A stretch of 64,000 nt of DNA from Flavobacteriales bacterium (GCA_022447625.1 JAKVAX010000002.1:248001-312000); one strand, 5' to 3'. Shown: positions 1 through 9,746, numbered from the stretch's first letter. Numbers and translations: made by a program. Notes: generated from the letters alone by a model not told the origin.

Positions 1-2654
1 AACGCGCCAATGGATGCTGTTCCACTCGCGTCTGAAAGTAGTGTGAATACGTTTCCATTCACGTCAAGTGTTCCTTGGTCTGGGAAGAAAATGTTGGTCA
101 TGTTGACATCCGCATTCATGGTTACTCCTGTTCCCCGGTTATCCATGCGAAGGTTGTAGAAGCTACTGGCTCCCGTACCGTTGATGTTCTGACCGGCAGC
201 ACCTTTCAGCGTTACGCTTCCCGTCTGTGGGTCAAAGCTACCGTCGTTGGTCCAGTCAACATATACTTTAATGTCTCCAGACGCACCGTTCAGTGTTCCG
301 CCATTTTCTACCGTTAGGTTTCGAGCGATGACGTCATCTGTAAGAGTCACCGTGTTGGTGTTTTGAATGATTACGTTCTTGAATCGTCCGAAAACAGCCG
401 TTGTGCCAGCACCCATTGGATCATTCAATGACCAAATCGCGTCAGTAGAGTTTCCGTTTCCAACAGAGTAGTAGTCTTCGAAACATCCGTACTGAACAAC
501 ACTGATGTCGTCAATACGACACTTATTTACATTCCCTACTGTCACTTGGCAAGCGTAGCTGAAGTAATCTGCTACCACATACTGAGTGTCATTGGCTGTT
601 CCGGCAGAAGTCATGGCGTCGAATCCACCGTTCTCCTGGTACTTTAGTTCCCAGTTTCCGTTTTCATCGCGTACAACTTCAATTCCAAGTGTGATGTTTG
701 TGTTCCAATCATAGCTAGATGTTACAATGTCAGTAAACGCGCCGTTATCGATGCGCACGAGACGAAGGTTATCCGTTGGTGTGTCGAAGTTGATACCCAC
801 CGCATATCCGTCAAGTGTTGCGCTCCAAGCGTCTTCTTCGCTACCTACGATTACGGCCATTAACCAGTTGTTTGAAGAGCTTTCAAACCCACCATTCTTA
901 ATATTGAATCGCCATGTAGTTTCTACACCGCGTAGCTCAAGGTTGTCAAGTGTGTGGCTGATGAAGTCGCTCGCTGCGGCTACGTTCGTGTGACGAAGGT
1001 CAAAGGAACCACCGATGGTTGCTACAGAACTGATGACATCCCATTGGCTTGTGTTTGACCAACCATTAGCGTTTCCGTCTTCAAAGTCTTCTGCGAACAT
1101 GATTTCTTTACCACTTTCATCGTCTTCTAGATGCAGTGTGAAGGTGTCGATCAAACCAGGCATAGCGTCGCAACCTCCAGAAACGTTCTGGATTCCGAAG
1201 ATGAGGTCTTCATCTTCTTCACAGAGGTCGTTTCCGTTGATCGTGATGCTTACTGTTTGTGCCGTGTTGTCTCCAGCGGCAAAGCTTAATGATTGCGTAG
1301 TGTAGTTGTCGATACGAGTGGCATCACCACTGATCAGTACTACTTCGTAATCCGTTCCACAACGATCGTCTTCATCGTTGATGTTCACAGTGATGTCGTA
1401 GGTTGTGTTCATATCAGCCTCTTCTACCGTCGCTTCCGCGCTAGCGAAAGACACTTCTGTACCTGCGCCAAAGAGCAAGTTGTCAAAGTACAGACGACGT
1501 GCATCACTTGCGTTCGTGATGTTCGTACTTACTGCGAAGTAGCTGCTTGAAGTGATATCATTATCACGTACTGTAGCGCGAGCAGTTGAAGCATCTACAT
1601 TGTCAAATCCTTGATCTGCGTAGAGTGTCCAATCACCGTCTGTGGTGCGAACTACTTTAAGTGTGTATCCGAGGTTAGCGTCAAAAGTTAGAGGGTAGGC
1701 AAGGTCAATCAATTCTGTTTCAGTCATTCCTTCTTGTTTGAAGAGACCGAATGAATCTCCAGCTGGATCGCTTTTCCATTTGATGAAGTAGCCGTTGAAA
1801 TCAAGGCTTCCTATCTGCAGGTTCGCTGGTGTATTGTCATCAGACATCAAGATCACAGCAAAGTTATTGGTGTTACTCGGCAGCCAGTTATCACCGGTTG
1901 CTACTGAGAATTCCCAAACGCCATACGCTTGTGTGCTCGGCAATGTTAATGCAGCGTCGCCAGTTGAGGCGTTACTCACCAACACGTCAGCATTGCGTCC
2001 GTTGTAGTTATTGATGTTACCGTTGGCGCCATCTCCTGAGAGTGAAGTGGCATCAAGCACTGAGAATGATCCAGTATCACCAGACCAAACAGCACCATTG
2101 GTGAAGTCTCCATCTTCAAAGCCGTCTTCACCCACCGTGAAGTAAGCCAGGAAGTTTCCACCGAAGTTACTGTCGAACTTACTTTCACCACACCCACCAG
2201 GGTTTGTTTGGTTTCCGTCAGCTTCCCAGAAAATTTCGAGGACGTAATCCCCTTTGGTTAGTCCGTTAAGGAGATCAACTCCGGCGGCCGTTTCTTGCCA
2301 GCGCTGGTCACCCCCTCCGAGGTTAGATTCAAAAGGTAAGTTGATGGAAGCAAAAGCACCCGGAGTTTCACACTCCTTGTATACGCGGTAATGGATGGAT
2401 CCTCCACAAACATTCGAACTTCCGTTCTTGAATGTTTTCAGTTCCCCTCCGTTCAACGTAAACGTGTCTCCTTGTCTAAAGAAGCCGTAGTGATAGGTGT
2501 TGTATGAAGCAGCACCATCAGCGTTGAACCCTCCTGCACGGAAATTATTTCCGTCTCCAAAATCGATGATCGCGTAAGATTGGAAGATATCCCAATCAGC
2601 GAACGCAGAGATAGCTGGCAATAGGAATGCCAGCACAACAATTCGTCGTAGCAT
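1..2654 (-). CDS. Secreted multidomain surface protein, 3' end outside window
   Basis: The reading frame opens at an ATG at 2654 and stays open to the window edge, giving about 884 residues without a stop. It starts with a signal peptide (MLRRIVVLAFLLPAISAFA). A Calx-beta-like region lies in the middle, near 1150-1450 (residues VEEADMNTTYDITVNINDED). After it comes a beta-sandwich-like region with an FEDGNANGW motif and a region containing YYSVGNGNSTDAIW. The last two parts are clearly related to the neighbouring gene at 2833-7461, so the two are paralogs. A T9SS C-terminal sorting domain is expected beyond the window but is not seen. No catalytic motif was recognised. It is probably an exported surface or extracellular protein; the function is unknown. 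Confidence 0.85.
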   Translation of the reverse strand, partial: MLRRIVVLAFLLPAISAFADWDIFQSYAIIDFGDGNNFRAGGFNADGAASYNTYHYGFFRQGDTFTLNGGELKTFKNGSSNVCGGSIHYRVYKECETPGAFASINLPFESNLGGGDQRWQETAAGVDLLNGLTKGDYVLEIFWEADGNQTNPGGCGESKFDSNFGGNFLAYFTVGEDGFEDGDFTNGAVWSGDTGSFSVLDATSLSGDGANGNINNYNGRNADVLVSNASTGDAALTLPSTQAYGVWEFSVATGDNWLPSNTNNFAVILMSDDNTPANLQIGSLDFNGYFIKWKSDPAGDSFGLFKQEGMTETELIDLAYPLTFDANLGYTLKVVRTTDGDWTLYADQGFDNVDASTARATVRDNDITSSSYFAVSTNITNASDARRLYFDNLLFGAGTEVSFASAEATVEEADMNTTYDITVNINDEDDRCGTDYEVVLISGDATRIDNYTTQSLSFAAGDNTAQTVSITINGNDLCEEDEDLIFGIQNVSGGCDAMPGLIDTFTLHLEDDESGKEIMFAEDFEDGNANGWSNTSQWDVISSVATIGGSFDLRHTNVAAASDFISHTLDNLELRGVETTWRFNIKNGGFESSSNNWLMAVIVGSEEDAWSATLDGYAVGINFDTPTDNLRLVRIDNGAFTDIVTSSYDWNTNITLGIEVVRDENGNWELKYQENGGFDAMTSAGTANDTQYVVADYFSYACQVTVGNVNKCRIDDISVVQYGCFEDYYSVGNGNSTDAIWSLNDPMGAGTTAVFGRFKNVIIQNTNTVTLTDDVIARNLTVENGGTLNGASGDIKVYVDWTNDGSFDPQTGSVTLKGAAGQNINGTGASSFYNLRMDNRGTGVTMNADVNMTNIFFPDQGTLDVNGNVFTLLSDASGTASIGA
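1434..1448 (+). repeat. Recurrent 15-mer TTCCGCGCTAGCGAA, exact copy
   Basis: This is one of four exact copies in the window of a 15-base sequence with the palindromic core CGCTAGCG. Here it lies inside the minus-strand secreted protein gene, where the reverse strand encodes Phe-Ala-Ser-Ala-Glu. Confidence 0.7.
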
Positions 2655-2783
2655 GTTTCTTTTGGTTAGATGTAATCAGTCAATCTGTTCCGTCTCCGGA
2701 ACAAACAAGCTGTACAATTTACGAAATAGTTGAGACACAGTGTGCTTTGAACACGCTATTCGCCAGGAGGAGCCCAAAGGGCA

Positions 2784-2816
2784 CAAAAAAGGCCCACCAT
2801 TAGGAAGGCCTTCTTT
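2784..2816 (-). terminator. Intrinsic terminator after the 2833-7461 gene
   Basis: Read on the minus strand, AAGGCC pairs with GGCCTT across a loop of about 12 bases, followed by TTTTTT. It sits just downstream of the stop codon at 2833. Confidence 0.8.
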
Positions 2817-2832
2817 GTTTAGTAGTTGAATA

Positions 2833-5226
2833 TTACTTCACGAAACGCACCGCTTCGATCTGTATTCCATTGTTGCTGATGATCACCGTGTAGCTTCCAT
2901 GAGCTAATGTTGAAAGATCAACAGTTGATGTTCCATTTGTTGCCCCAAGGTTGAATTGAGCTACGATTTTACCCGTAGCATCAAAGATGCTGAGGTCAGT
3001 GTATGTCATTCCTGAAGACTGCACCTGAAGCTGCGAGCCGACCATAAAGGCTGTAATTGTTGAGGTTAGTTCTTCGATGGTGTTTCCACCAACTACCGTA
3101 ATGACTGTTTGAGCGCTTTGGTAGCACACTCCATTCGATGCTTCCGCAGTCACGATGTAAGTTCCCGTTTCATAGAAGTTGAGGTCAAGCTCAACACCTT
3201 CTCCTACGTACATTCCGTCAACGTACCAGGTCACCAATTCCGCGTTAGCGACATCAGCCTGAACCGTAGTAGTCACCACTTCTTCAACAAGATCAAGATC
3301 GATAGAAAGTGGAGTGGAGATAGAGATGGCGTTTGGTTGCTCAACGTAGACCCAAGCACTCACCTGAGCACAAGCGCCATCAGCGTCAGTGTAAACGATC
3401 TGGTAGTCACCCTGCGCTAGGTTTTCGAAAGTCACGTTCTCTGCGATATCAGCGCTGTCAATCAAGACGCCGTCAAGGTTGTAAACCTCAACTGTGCCTG
3501 TGGAAACGAATGAGTCAATAGTAATTTGACCGTCGTTAGCTCCATGGCAAGAGATGTGGTTAACCGCCGTTTCGATTGGCTTCGTGAGGTGAAGCATGAA
3601 ACGAATACCCTCGAAGTCTTCTGCTTGTTCCCAGCTGATTTCAACGTTCTCTTCGAATGGGAAGAACTCACCTGTTTCGAGGTCTTCGATGCTCATACAA
3701 ACCCCTTCAGGAATGTACTCCGCATCAATCACACGGAAAGTGAATGAACCAGCTACTGCTTTCACGTGAACAGGGATGCTTGTTACATTCTCAAGGGAGA
3801 TGCGATTTACTGCGGTCAATTCTCCGTCAGTTGCTACCGCTGCGATCAATGGTGCTGAATCAGAAACAGACCCTAATACAAATGCGTCTTTACCCGGTTC
3901 AAAGTCGATCGATGCATCTTCCTCCAGAACTACGGTTGTCACGTGCTTCAAACCATTGCGCTCCAACTGAAGGGCAATCTTCGAAAGCCCTGGAAAATCA
4001 CGCTCAAAGGCAGAACCTACGTTCGACTTCATGCTCTCTTCAAACTGTAATGCCGCGCCAGCAGCAGTAGTTTGAACCCAGAACGACTGCCCGCTAGGAA
4101 TGAAACCAGTAGCAGTTCCACCTACACCCACAGTGTAAGATGTGTAAACGAAGTTCTCAGCGTCAAACACGTAGTAAGTTGGGGCGATACCTGTTGACAA
4201 CGCATGCAGCGCATCGAAGTCAATCTCACTCGGGTAACGGTTTGCTACCAGCTCCCAACCGTCATTTGCAGCAACACCAGTAGAAGTGTAGTTCAAGTTC
4301 GTTGTCAAGCTTCCTTGCTGAATCGCTCCCTCAACATCAACGAGCTGTGAAAGGTTCTGCATGTAAACGAAGTATCCGCGGGTAGCGTCAAGGCCATCAG
4401 TGATGTCTGTTGCTCCTACGAAACCGTCGTTAAGCATTCCCGCTGCTGTTTCGTCGTACTGAAGAACGTTGTTGAATAGCGTTCCATCATCGAAAGCGTA
4501 GTCAGGGAAATCTGAGTTCGTGAATCCAGTGGTGATGAGGTCGTCATTCCAATCTGCCAGCGTCAATCCTGCAATCGGAGAACACACATTCACCCACATC
4601 GTCTCACCCACTGGGATGTATCGTTGCGCGTTCACTGTTCCAGCGAATGAAGCAGAAGCCAGGATTTCACCAACAGATCCCGTACCCATTGCGTCTGACG
4701 CGAGAGTGAGCACGTTGGCACCTGTTGTGAATGCTCCTTCTTCTGGAGAAAGCACTCCGTGAATCGATGTATTTACTCCTAGGCTAAGACCTAGTGCGTT
4801 CTTCATGGTCATATTTTCAAACGTCGTAGAAGATGTACCACCGATAGACTGCGCAGCATCTCCTTTGAAGATGAAAGTGCTTGTTTCGGCATTCACAGTA
4901 CCACCGTCGTTCGTGAAGTTACCTGCGAGCGTAGCGTTGCCTGAACCAGCGTTTACCACTCCGGCTCCGTTAGTAGCATCCACTGTGAGGTCGTTCACGG
5001 TGAAGTCAGCATCAAAGCTCACTGTTTGTCCGTTACGAACGACCATGTTTTTGAACTTGCTGAAGGTCACCGCTTCGCCGGTTGCGCCATTCGTGTCTGT
5101 GTTCCAGATAGCATCCGTTAGGTTACCAGACGCAACTGAGTAGTAAGTTTCTGAAACGCCACATTGCGAAACATTGATGTCGTCGAAGCGAATGCCTGTC
5201 GCAGCAACGGCGTCACAGTTGTACAA
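2833..5226 (-). CDS. C-terminal part of interrupted T9SS protein (type A sorting domain)
   Basis: This is an open frame of 797 residues in the same frame as the upstream ORF 5230-7461 and separated from it only by TGA at 5230-5232. The start given is a TTG directly after that stop and is not a credible natural start: there is no signal peptide, and the first residues (YNCDAVAATGIRFDDINVSQ) continue the fold seen in the paralog at 1-2654 (ACQVTVGNVNKCRIDDISVV). The N-terminal third resembles that paralog (YYSVASGNLTDAIW). The last 80 or so residues are a T9SS type A sorting domain, with LSIFDATGKIVAQF and LAHGSYTVIIS. It is best read as the second half of a protein of about 1540 residues. Whether the stop is real or a sequencing error cannot be told here. 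Confidence 0.8.
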   Translation of the reverse strand: MYNCDAVAATGIRFDDINVSQCGVSETYYSVASGNLTDAIWNTDTNGATGEAVTFSKFKNMVVRNGQTVSFDADFTVNDLTVDATNGAGVVNAGSGNATLAGNFTNDGGTVNAETSTFIFKGDAAQSIGGTSSTTFENMTMKNALGLSLGVNTSIHGVLSPEEGAFTTGANVLTLASDAMGTGSVGEILASASFAGTVNAQRYIPVGETMWVNVCSPIAGLTLADWNDDLITTGFTNSDFPDYAFDDGTLFNNVLQYDETAAGMLNDGFVGATDITDGLDATRGYFVYMQNLSQLVDVEGAIQQGSLTTNLNYTSTGVAANDGWELVANRYPSEIDFDALHALSTGIAPTYYVFDAENFVYTSYTVGVGGTATGFIPSGQSFWVQTTAAGAALQFEESMKSNVGSAFERDFPGLSKIALQLERNGLKHVTTVVLEEDASIDFEPGKDAFVLGSVSDSAPLIAAVATDGELTAVNRISLENVTSIPVHVKAVAGSFTFRVIDAEYIPEGVCMSIEDLETGEFFPFEENVEISWEQAEDFEGIRFMLHLTKPIETAVNHISCHGANDGQITIDSFVSTGTVEVYNLDGVLIDSADIAENVTFENLAQGDYQIVYTDADGACAQVSAWVYVEQPNAISISTPLSIDLDLVEEVVTTTVQADVANAELVTWYVDGMYVGEGVELDLNFYETGTYIVTAEASNGVCYQSAQTVITVVGGNTIEELTSTITAFMVGSQLQVQSSGMTYTDLSIFDATGKIVAQFNLGATNGTSTVDLSTLAHGSYTVIISNNGIQIEAVRFVK

Positions 5227-5229
5227 GAT

Positions 5230-7461
5230 TCAGAAGTACTGTCCTTCTACAGGATTTACACTGGCTACTGCCGGACCACCTGTGAGCAATAGATCTGACC
5301 CACCGTCAGTATCTACTTTCACCACCCACATTCCGTTTTCTGTGTAGTTGATTTCAACGCTTATGAATCCATTCTGTGGCCAAGCGTAAGGGTAGGTGAG
5401 GATGGTACCTGCAATGGCACCATTGCTCACGTTGTAGAGCGCTAGGTTTCCTGAAGCATCTGCGTTTAGGTTCGCGCCAAAAGCAACTCCGTCAACCGTA
5501 GCGGAAGTAAGGTCAGCGTCATTCGCCACAAGGAATACCGAGAAATTGTTGTTCGCTGTGACGTCCCAAGCGTCAGACATCATGTCAAAGCTCGAAGTTG
5601 TACATGCAGCATCTGCGTTCAAGCAGTTCATATCATAACTCACAGAGCTTGTGCCTGCTGCACCCGCATGATCAAGGCTGAAAGAACCGTTGATCCCAAC
5701 GAGTCCATTGGCTGCCCAATCAGCGCCACTTGTAATCACCCAATCAGAGATGTCTCCATCTTCGAAGTCATCGCTAATGAATGAGTTTACTGTTGCTCCT
5801 ACACCGCAATCACCGCAATCTTGCATTGTGCTGTTCACTGCTCCTGGAGTTCCTCCAAAAATGAAACTCGGTTGCCAGTTTGAAGCATCGCTGTTGTCAG
5901 AAGTTGGATCGACAAGCTCCACAGACACACAAGAACCATCTGCCGTAACTGGCCATGTTGGTCCGTCATCGTAAGTAAGTTCGTCTACTGTTGCGCCCCC
6001 GTCATTGAGCAGTTCAATGGTTTCACCACTGTTATTGATTCCTCCAGTTGTCCATTCAAATACTTGGTATCCGTTACCGCTGTAAGTTGCAGCGTTTACA
6101 GCAACGACGATGTATTCGCCAGCAGCAATCGTAGTTCCTGTAGGGAATGTGAAATCAACAGCATTCGCAATTTGCCAATCGCCAATGTCAATTGCTGAAG
6201 CACCGAAGTTGTAGATTTCGATGAACTCGTAATCAGTATCGTTTCCTTGCTCTGTACAAGGGTTGTAGTGGAATTCGTTGATGACTACATCGAAGACCGG
6301 GAAGGTACAGCTCGCATCATCAATGAAGGCACAAAAGTCAAAATTCAAAGCTCCTGGGTTAGTACAACCAATTCCAGGTGTGCTGTTCGCCGCTCCTGGA
6401 GTTCCATTTGGGGTTGGCTGTCCTTGGCAGTTGTAGCTGTGCCAGTTCGCTCCATTATTGTTGTCTGTTCCGAGAGTAGTTAGTTCAATCGAAGGCCCGT
6501 ACCCATCTGCTTGAAATGGCCATGGGCTGACATCACCGTAAGTAATTTGATTTACAGTGTTTGAAGAAGCGTCTTGAATCTGAATGAGCTCTCCATCGTT
6601 GTTCAGCGCTCCGCTTGTCCATTGGAAGACTTGGTAGCCATTTCCACTGTAGGTTGCCGAGTTTGCACAGACGATGATGAACTCACCAGCTGCGATACTA
6701 GTAGCGGCTGGGAATGTGTAGACAATTCCTTGAGTGAAGGTGTAATCGCTCAAGTCAACAGCTGTAGTTTCGGCGTTGTATAGCTCAATGAATTCGTAAT
6801 CAGCATCGAGGTAGCCACCTGCGTCATCTGGATTGTAGTGAACCTCCGTGATTTGAATGTCTGCTACTACCGGTGCCACACCGCTTTCGGTAACAACGAT
6901 GTCGTCAAGCTGGAGAAATTCAGTTCCGGCACCATTGTTCATGGTCACACGAATCTGAAGGGTAGATCCCATGAGGTTCGTTGCCGTAACCGTTTCTGTT
7001 CCCCAGTCAGAATCATTCGGGATGTCTCCAATGAGTGTGTGTGTTGCGCTACCTAAGCCATTCCAATTGGTGATGAGTGTAGGTGAGCCATCAAGCAAGT
7101 ATTCTACATCGACAAAGTCAGAGGCTTCGTGATCGCCCACTTCGCTAATGACCATCGAAATATCTACTTCTGTGTAAGATGAGATATCGATTGACTCACT
7201 CAACCAAATACAATCACCATCCACGTCACGTGCCTCGAAGGTTTCATTTTCGACGCGAAACCAATCTGTGTTGGCCGATAGATCTCCCCCTGAAACATCA
7301 ACATTGAAGGGAACTCCAGCAACATCGATCACAGGGCCAGGGCCAATAGCACCTTTACCGTTCATGCCGGTGAAGTCGAGTGTCCAGATTTGTGCAACGG
7401 AAAATTGAGAGAATAGGGTAACTGCTGCCAGCAGTAATGCCGATCTTAAGTATTTCATCAT
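5230..7461 (-). CDS. N-terminal part of interrupted T9SS protein with two lamin-tail domains
   Basis: This is a 743-residue ORF with a signal peptide (residues 1-24, ending FSQFSVAQ). Two lamin-tail-like (LTD) domains lie at about 201-340 and 391-530. Each has the ITEVHYNP / INEFHYNP opening, DYEFIELYN / DYEFIEIYN and the GTPGA(A/V)NS close that mark exported bacterial LTD proteins. Between them is a short CTNPGALNF...DDASC Cys/Asp segment like the repeats at 22050. Residues 560-740 form a lectin-like region shared with the paralog at 1-2654. The frame ends at TGA (5230-5232), right after GQYF, where the paralog reads on (DYFSYAC). The sorting domain is therefore in the next ORF, and the product as read would lack a T9SS signal. 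LTD domains are often found on exported nucleases and phosphatases, but no catalytic domain is visible. Confidence 0.85.
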   Translation of the reverse strand: MMKYLRSALLLAAVTLFSQFSVAQIWTLDFTGMNGKGAIGPGPVIDVAGVPFNVDVSGGDLSANTDWFRVENETFEARDVDGDCIWLSESIDISSYTEVDISMVISEVGDHEASDFVDVEYLLDGSPTLITNWNGLGSATHTLIGDIPNDSDWGTETVTATNLMGSTLQIRVTMNNGAGTEFLQLDDIVVTESGVAPVVADIQITEVHYNPDDAGGYLDADYEFIELYNAETTAVDLSDYTFTQGIVYTFPAATSIAAGEFIIVCANSATYSGNGYQVFQWTSGALNNDGELIQIQDASSNTVNQITYGDVSPWPFQADGYGPSIELTTLGTDNNNGANWHSYNCQGQPTPNGTPGAANSTPGIGCTNPGALNFDFCAFIDDASCTFPVFDVVINEFHYNPCTEQGNDTDYEFIEIYNFGASAIDIGDWQIANAVDFTFPTGTTIAAGEYIVVAVNAATYSGNGYQVFEWTTGGINNSGETIELLNDGGATVDELTYDDGPTWPVTADGSCVSVELVDPTSDNSDASNWQPSFIFGGTPGAVNSTMQDCGDCGVGATVNSFISDDFEDGDISDWVITSGADWAANGLVGINGSFSLDHAGAAGTSSVSYDMNCLNADAACTTSSFDMMSDAWDVTANNNFSVFLVANDADLTSATVDGVAFGANLNADASGNLALYNVSNGAIAGTILTYPYAWPQNGFISVEINYTENGMWVVKVDTDGGSDLLLTGGPAVASVNPVEGQYF

Positions 7462-7490
7462 CTTTGGTTAAAGCGCATCAAGCGCGCGGG

Positions 7491-7498
7491 CAAAAATA
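7491..7498 (-). promoter_or_regulatory. Putative -7 element TATTTTTG of the lamin-tail gene
   Basis: On the minus strand this matches the Bacteroidota -7 consensus TAnnTTTG, about 30 bases before the ATG at 7461. No well spaced -33 TTTG was found, so the call rests on the -7 match only. Confidence 0.35.
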
Positions 7499-7542
7499 CA
7501 CGGATAAAAACCAAATAAAGGGGTAGATGCGTTAACTAGATG

Positions 7543-9186
7543 TTAACCTTCGCTTGTTAAAACGGCGGATTCAACGAGCTTTTTTGTGTATTCCTCGGAA
7601 GGCTGAGTGAATATCTTATGCGCGTTTCCTGACTCTACAATTTGACCACGTTCCATGACTAGCAAACGGTCGCTCATGTAGTGAACTACGTGCAAGTCGT
7701 GTGAAATGAAGACATACGTAAGGCCGCGTGAAGCCTTCAATTCGTTCAATAGATTAAGCACCTGTGCCTGAACCGATACATCAAGTGCGGCTACACTCTC
7801 ATCAAGAACCACAACTCTTGGCTTGGTACACAGGGCACGAGCCACCACGATGCGTTGGCGCTGTCCACCACTGAATGAATGAGGATACCGGTCAAAGTGT
7901 GAAGGATCGAGTCCAACCTCCGCCAAGATGGAACGCACTTGATCTTGTGCTTTTTGCTTGTCTGACTCTACTTCATTGACCATCATAGCCTCTACGAGCG
8001 CAGTCCCAACACTAATTCGAGGGTTCAAACTGGAATAAGGGTCTTGAAATACAAGTTGTACCGCCCCTGCAGAGCCTGACCATTCAATGCTCCCTTCACT
8101 GGGCTCGATCAATCCAATGATCATTCTACTGATGGTACTTTTACCGCAACCACTTTCGCCAACAATACCTAGTGTTTCTCCTTGAAAGAGCTCGAAACTG
8201 ACCCCGCGAACGGCCTCGAAATGATCTGTTGCTTTACCCAGCAGGTTGCGTTTTGTGACGAATCGTTTCCATAGATTCTTTACACGAAGAATCGGGTCTT
8301 CGGAGGGGGAAGAGGAGTAGATTTCCTTCTTCATCTCACCACCCTTGATGATTTCTTCTACTGTCTGAAGCCGCACACGTTCTCCCCCCGTCGGAGGCAC
8401 GCAAGCCAACAGTCCTTTAGTGTACGCTTGCGTTGGGTTCTCCATGACCTGAGTAACTGGTCCACTTTCCAAGACTTCGCCTTTGTACATCACTGCCACT
8501 TGATCAGCCACATGCGCCACCACACCGAGATCGTGCGAGATAAAAATCATCGAAAGCTGACGTGCTTGTTGTAGTCGGCGAAGCAGCTCAAGAACACTCT
8601 TTTGAACGGTCACATCCAATGCCGTTGTTGGTTCATCGGCAAAGATCAAAGATGGCTCAGGAGCTAAGGCCATGGCGATCATCACACGTTGTTTTTGACC
8701 TCCACTGAGTTCATGCGGGTAGCTGTCAAACATGTCATCTGGCACAGGGAGCTCTACCTCAGTAAAGAGTTCGACTGTACGTTGGCGTGCTTTCTTGGCG
8801 TCCATCCCCAGATGCTCCTTGAGCATTTCAGCAACCTGAGCTCCACAGGTCATCGAAGGGTTCAAACTGCTCATCGGTTCTTGAAAGATCATGGTGATCT
8901 CTTTTCCGCGATAGCGTTTGGCGTTTGAAAAGTTATCTTTTAGTAAGTCTTCTTGGCTAGCGCCGAATAGCGCCACCCCATGGTCAATGCGTGCGATTTT
9001 CGAAGGCAATAGTCCCAAGCAGGCAAGGGAAGAAACGGTCTTACCCGAACCTGATTCACCAACCACTCCAAGAATACCTCCTTGGGGTACCTCAAGAGAT
9101 ACACCTTTGATTACTTGATTCCATTCTTTGCCTTGGCGGAATGTAATTGAGAGGTTTTGGATGGATAGAATCGACTTACTCTGCAT
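7543..9186 (-). CDS. Fused dipeptide/oligopeptide-type ABC transporter ATPase (two ATPase domains)
   Basis: The 547 residues form two complete ATP-binding cassettes in tandem, like the DppD-DppF pair fused in GsiA/YejF-type proteins. Domain 1 has Walker A GESGSGKT, signature LSGGQKQR and Walker B LIFADEPTTALD. Domain 2 has GESGCGKS, FSGGQRQR and VVLDESVAALD. The oligopeptide-family extension after each cassette (NPTQAYTKGLLACVPP; QPSEEYTKKLVESA) is present. It would power a peptide or nickel/glutathione-type importer at the inner membrane. No permease or binding protein lies next to it, so the membrane partners must be encoded elsewhere. It overlaps the upstream lipoprotein gene by 11 bases, suggesting co-transcription. 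Confidence 0.92.
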   Translation of the reverse strand: MQSKSILSIQNLSITFRQGKEWNQVIKGVSLEVPQGGILGVVGESGSGKTVSSLACLGLLPSKIARIDHGVALFGASQEDLLKDNFSNAKRYRGKEITMIFQEPMSSLNPSMTCGAQVAEMLKEHLGMDAKKARQRTVELFTEVELPVPDDMFDSYPHELSGGQKQRVMIAMALAPEPSLIFADEPTTALDVTVQKSVLELLRRLQQARQLSMIFISHDLGVVAHVADQVAVMYKGEVLESGPVTQVMENPTQAYTKGLLACVPPTGGERVRLQTVEEIIKGGEMKKEIYSSSPSEDPILRVKNLWKRFVTKRNLLGKATDHFEAVRGVSFELFQGETLGIVGESGCGKSTISRMIIGLIEPSEGSIEWSGSAGAVQLVFQDPYSSLNPRISVGTALVEAMMVNEVESDKQKAQDQVRSILAEVGLDPSHFDRYPHSFSGGQRQRIVVARALCTKPRVVVLDESVAALDVSVQAQVLNLLNELKASRGLTYVFISHDLHVVHYMSDRLLVMERGQIVESGNAHKIFTQPSEEYTKKLVESAVLTSEG

Positions 9187-9682
9187 TGGTTTCTAGGAAC
9201 ACGACAGAAATATACGGCCTCCCAGCTTCACGTCCTTCATCGATCATCGTGATCTCGATATTCGTACCCTTGGCGCTTCGCGCATTCCACATAGTGAAGC
9301 CGTCATCTTCGGATGTTGCGCCGAATCGAAGGTCATAGTGCTGCTTGAAGTCGTCGAAAAGTGTACGACTCACTTCTACGCTAGATGGAAAAATGTCAAG
9401 GGCAATGACATATAAGCCTGTCTCATCAAAGTTGTAAGTGATGTCATAGAAAGTGGAGTCTTTCAAGGTGACAGGAATTCGACAGGTGAGTTCGTCAGGC
9501 ATGTTGTAGACCACATGTTCCGCTTCTCTATCCAGTACATCCATCTGACTGTCTCCAATATCGCTACCGCGGAATACGCCTTTTTCAGAAGCACCCAAGA
9601 TTCCATCTAGCGGATCGGGTTGAGGGGCTTGCTCAGCGCATCCGAAAAAGAGAAAAGACAATATGAGGAGTTGGCGTTTCAT
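9176..9682 (-). CDS. Lipoprotein of unknown function
   Basis: This is a 168-residue protein when started at the ATG at 9682; an upstream in-frame extension to 9730 adds 16 residues with no signal-like character. From 9682 it has a clear lipoprotein signal, MKRQLLILSFLFFGC, with a lipobox (FFGC). The mature part is acidic and has no domain I recognise. Its alternation of beta-like stretches (VPVTLKDSTFYDITYNFDE-like pattern, IEITMIDEG, YISVVFLE) suggests a small beta-rich fold. The stop overlaps the start of the ABC ATPase by 11 bases, so the two are probably co-transcribed. A link to transport is only inferred. Confidence 0.75.
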   Translation of the reverse strand: MKRQLLILSFLFFGCAEQAPQPDPLDGILGASEKGVFRGSDIGDSQMDVLDREAEHVVYNMPDELTCRIPVTLKDSTFYDITYNFDETGLYVIALDIFPSSVEVSRTLFDDFKQHYDLRFGATSEDDGFTMWNARSAKGTNIEITMIDEGREAGRPYISVVFLETNAE

Positions 9683-9720
9683 CACATTGGTAAAAGTACG
9701 AAATGCACCCTCCGAAAATG

Positions 9721-9746
9721 AAAAAGGCACCCGAATGGATGCCTTT
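9721..9746 (-). terminator. Intrinsic terminator after hppD
   Basis: On the minus strand AAAGGCATCC pairs with GGGTGCCTTTTT around an ATTC loop. It lies just past the hppD stop and separates hppD from the next gene. Confidence 0.8.

Noticed and set aside
5230-5232. TGA as selenocysteine or stop-codon reassignment
   Set aside because: There is no Cys in the paralog at this place, no SECIS-like hairpin was seen, and TGA ends several normal genes here.
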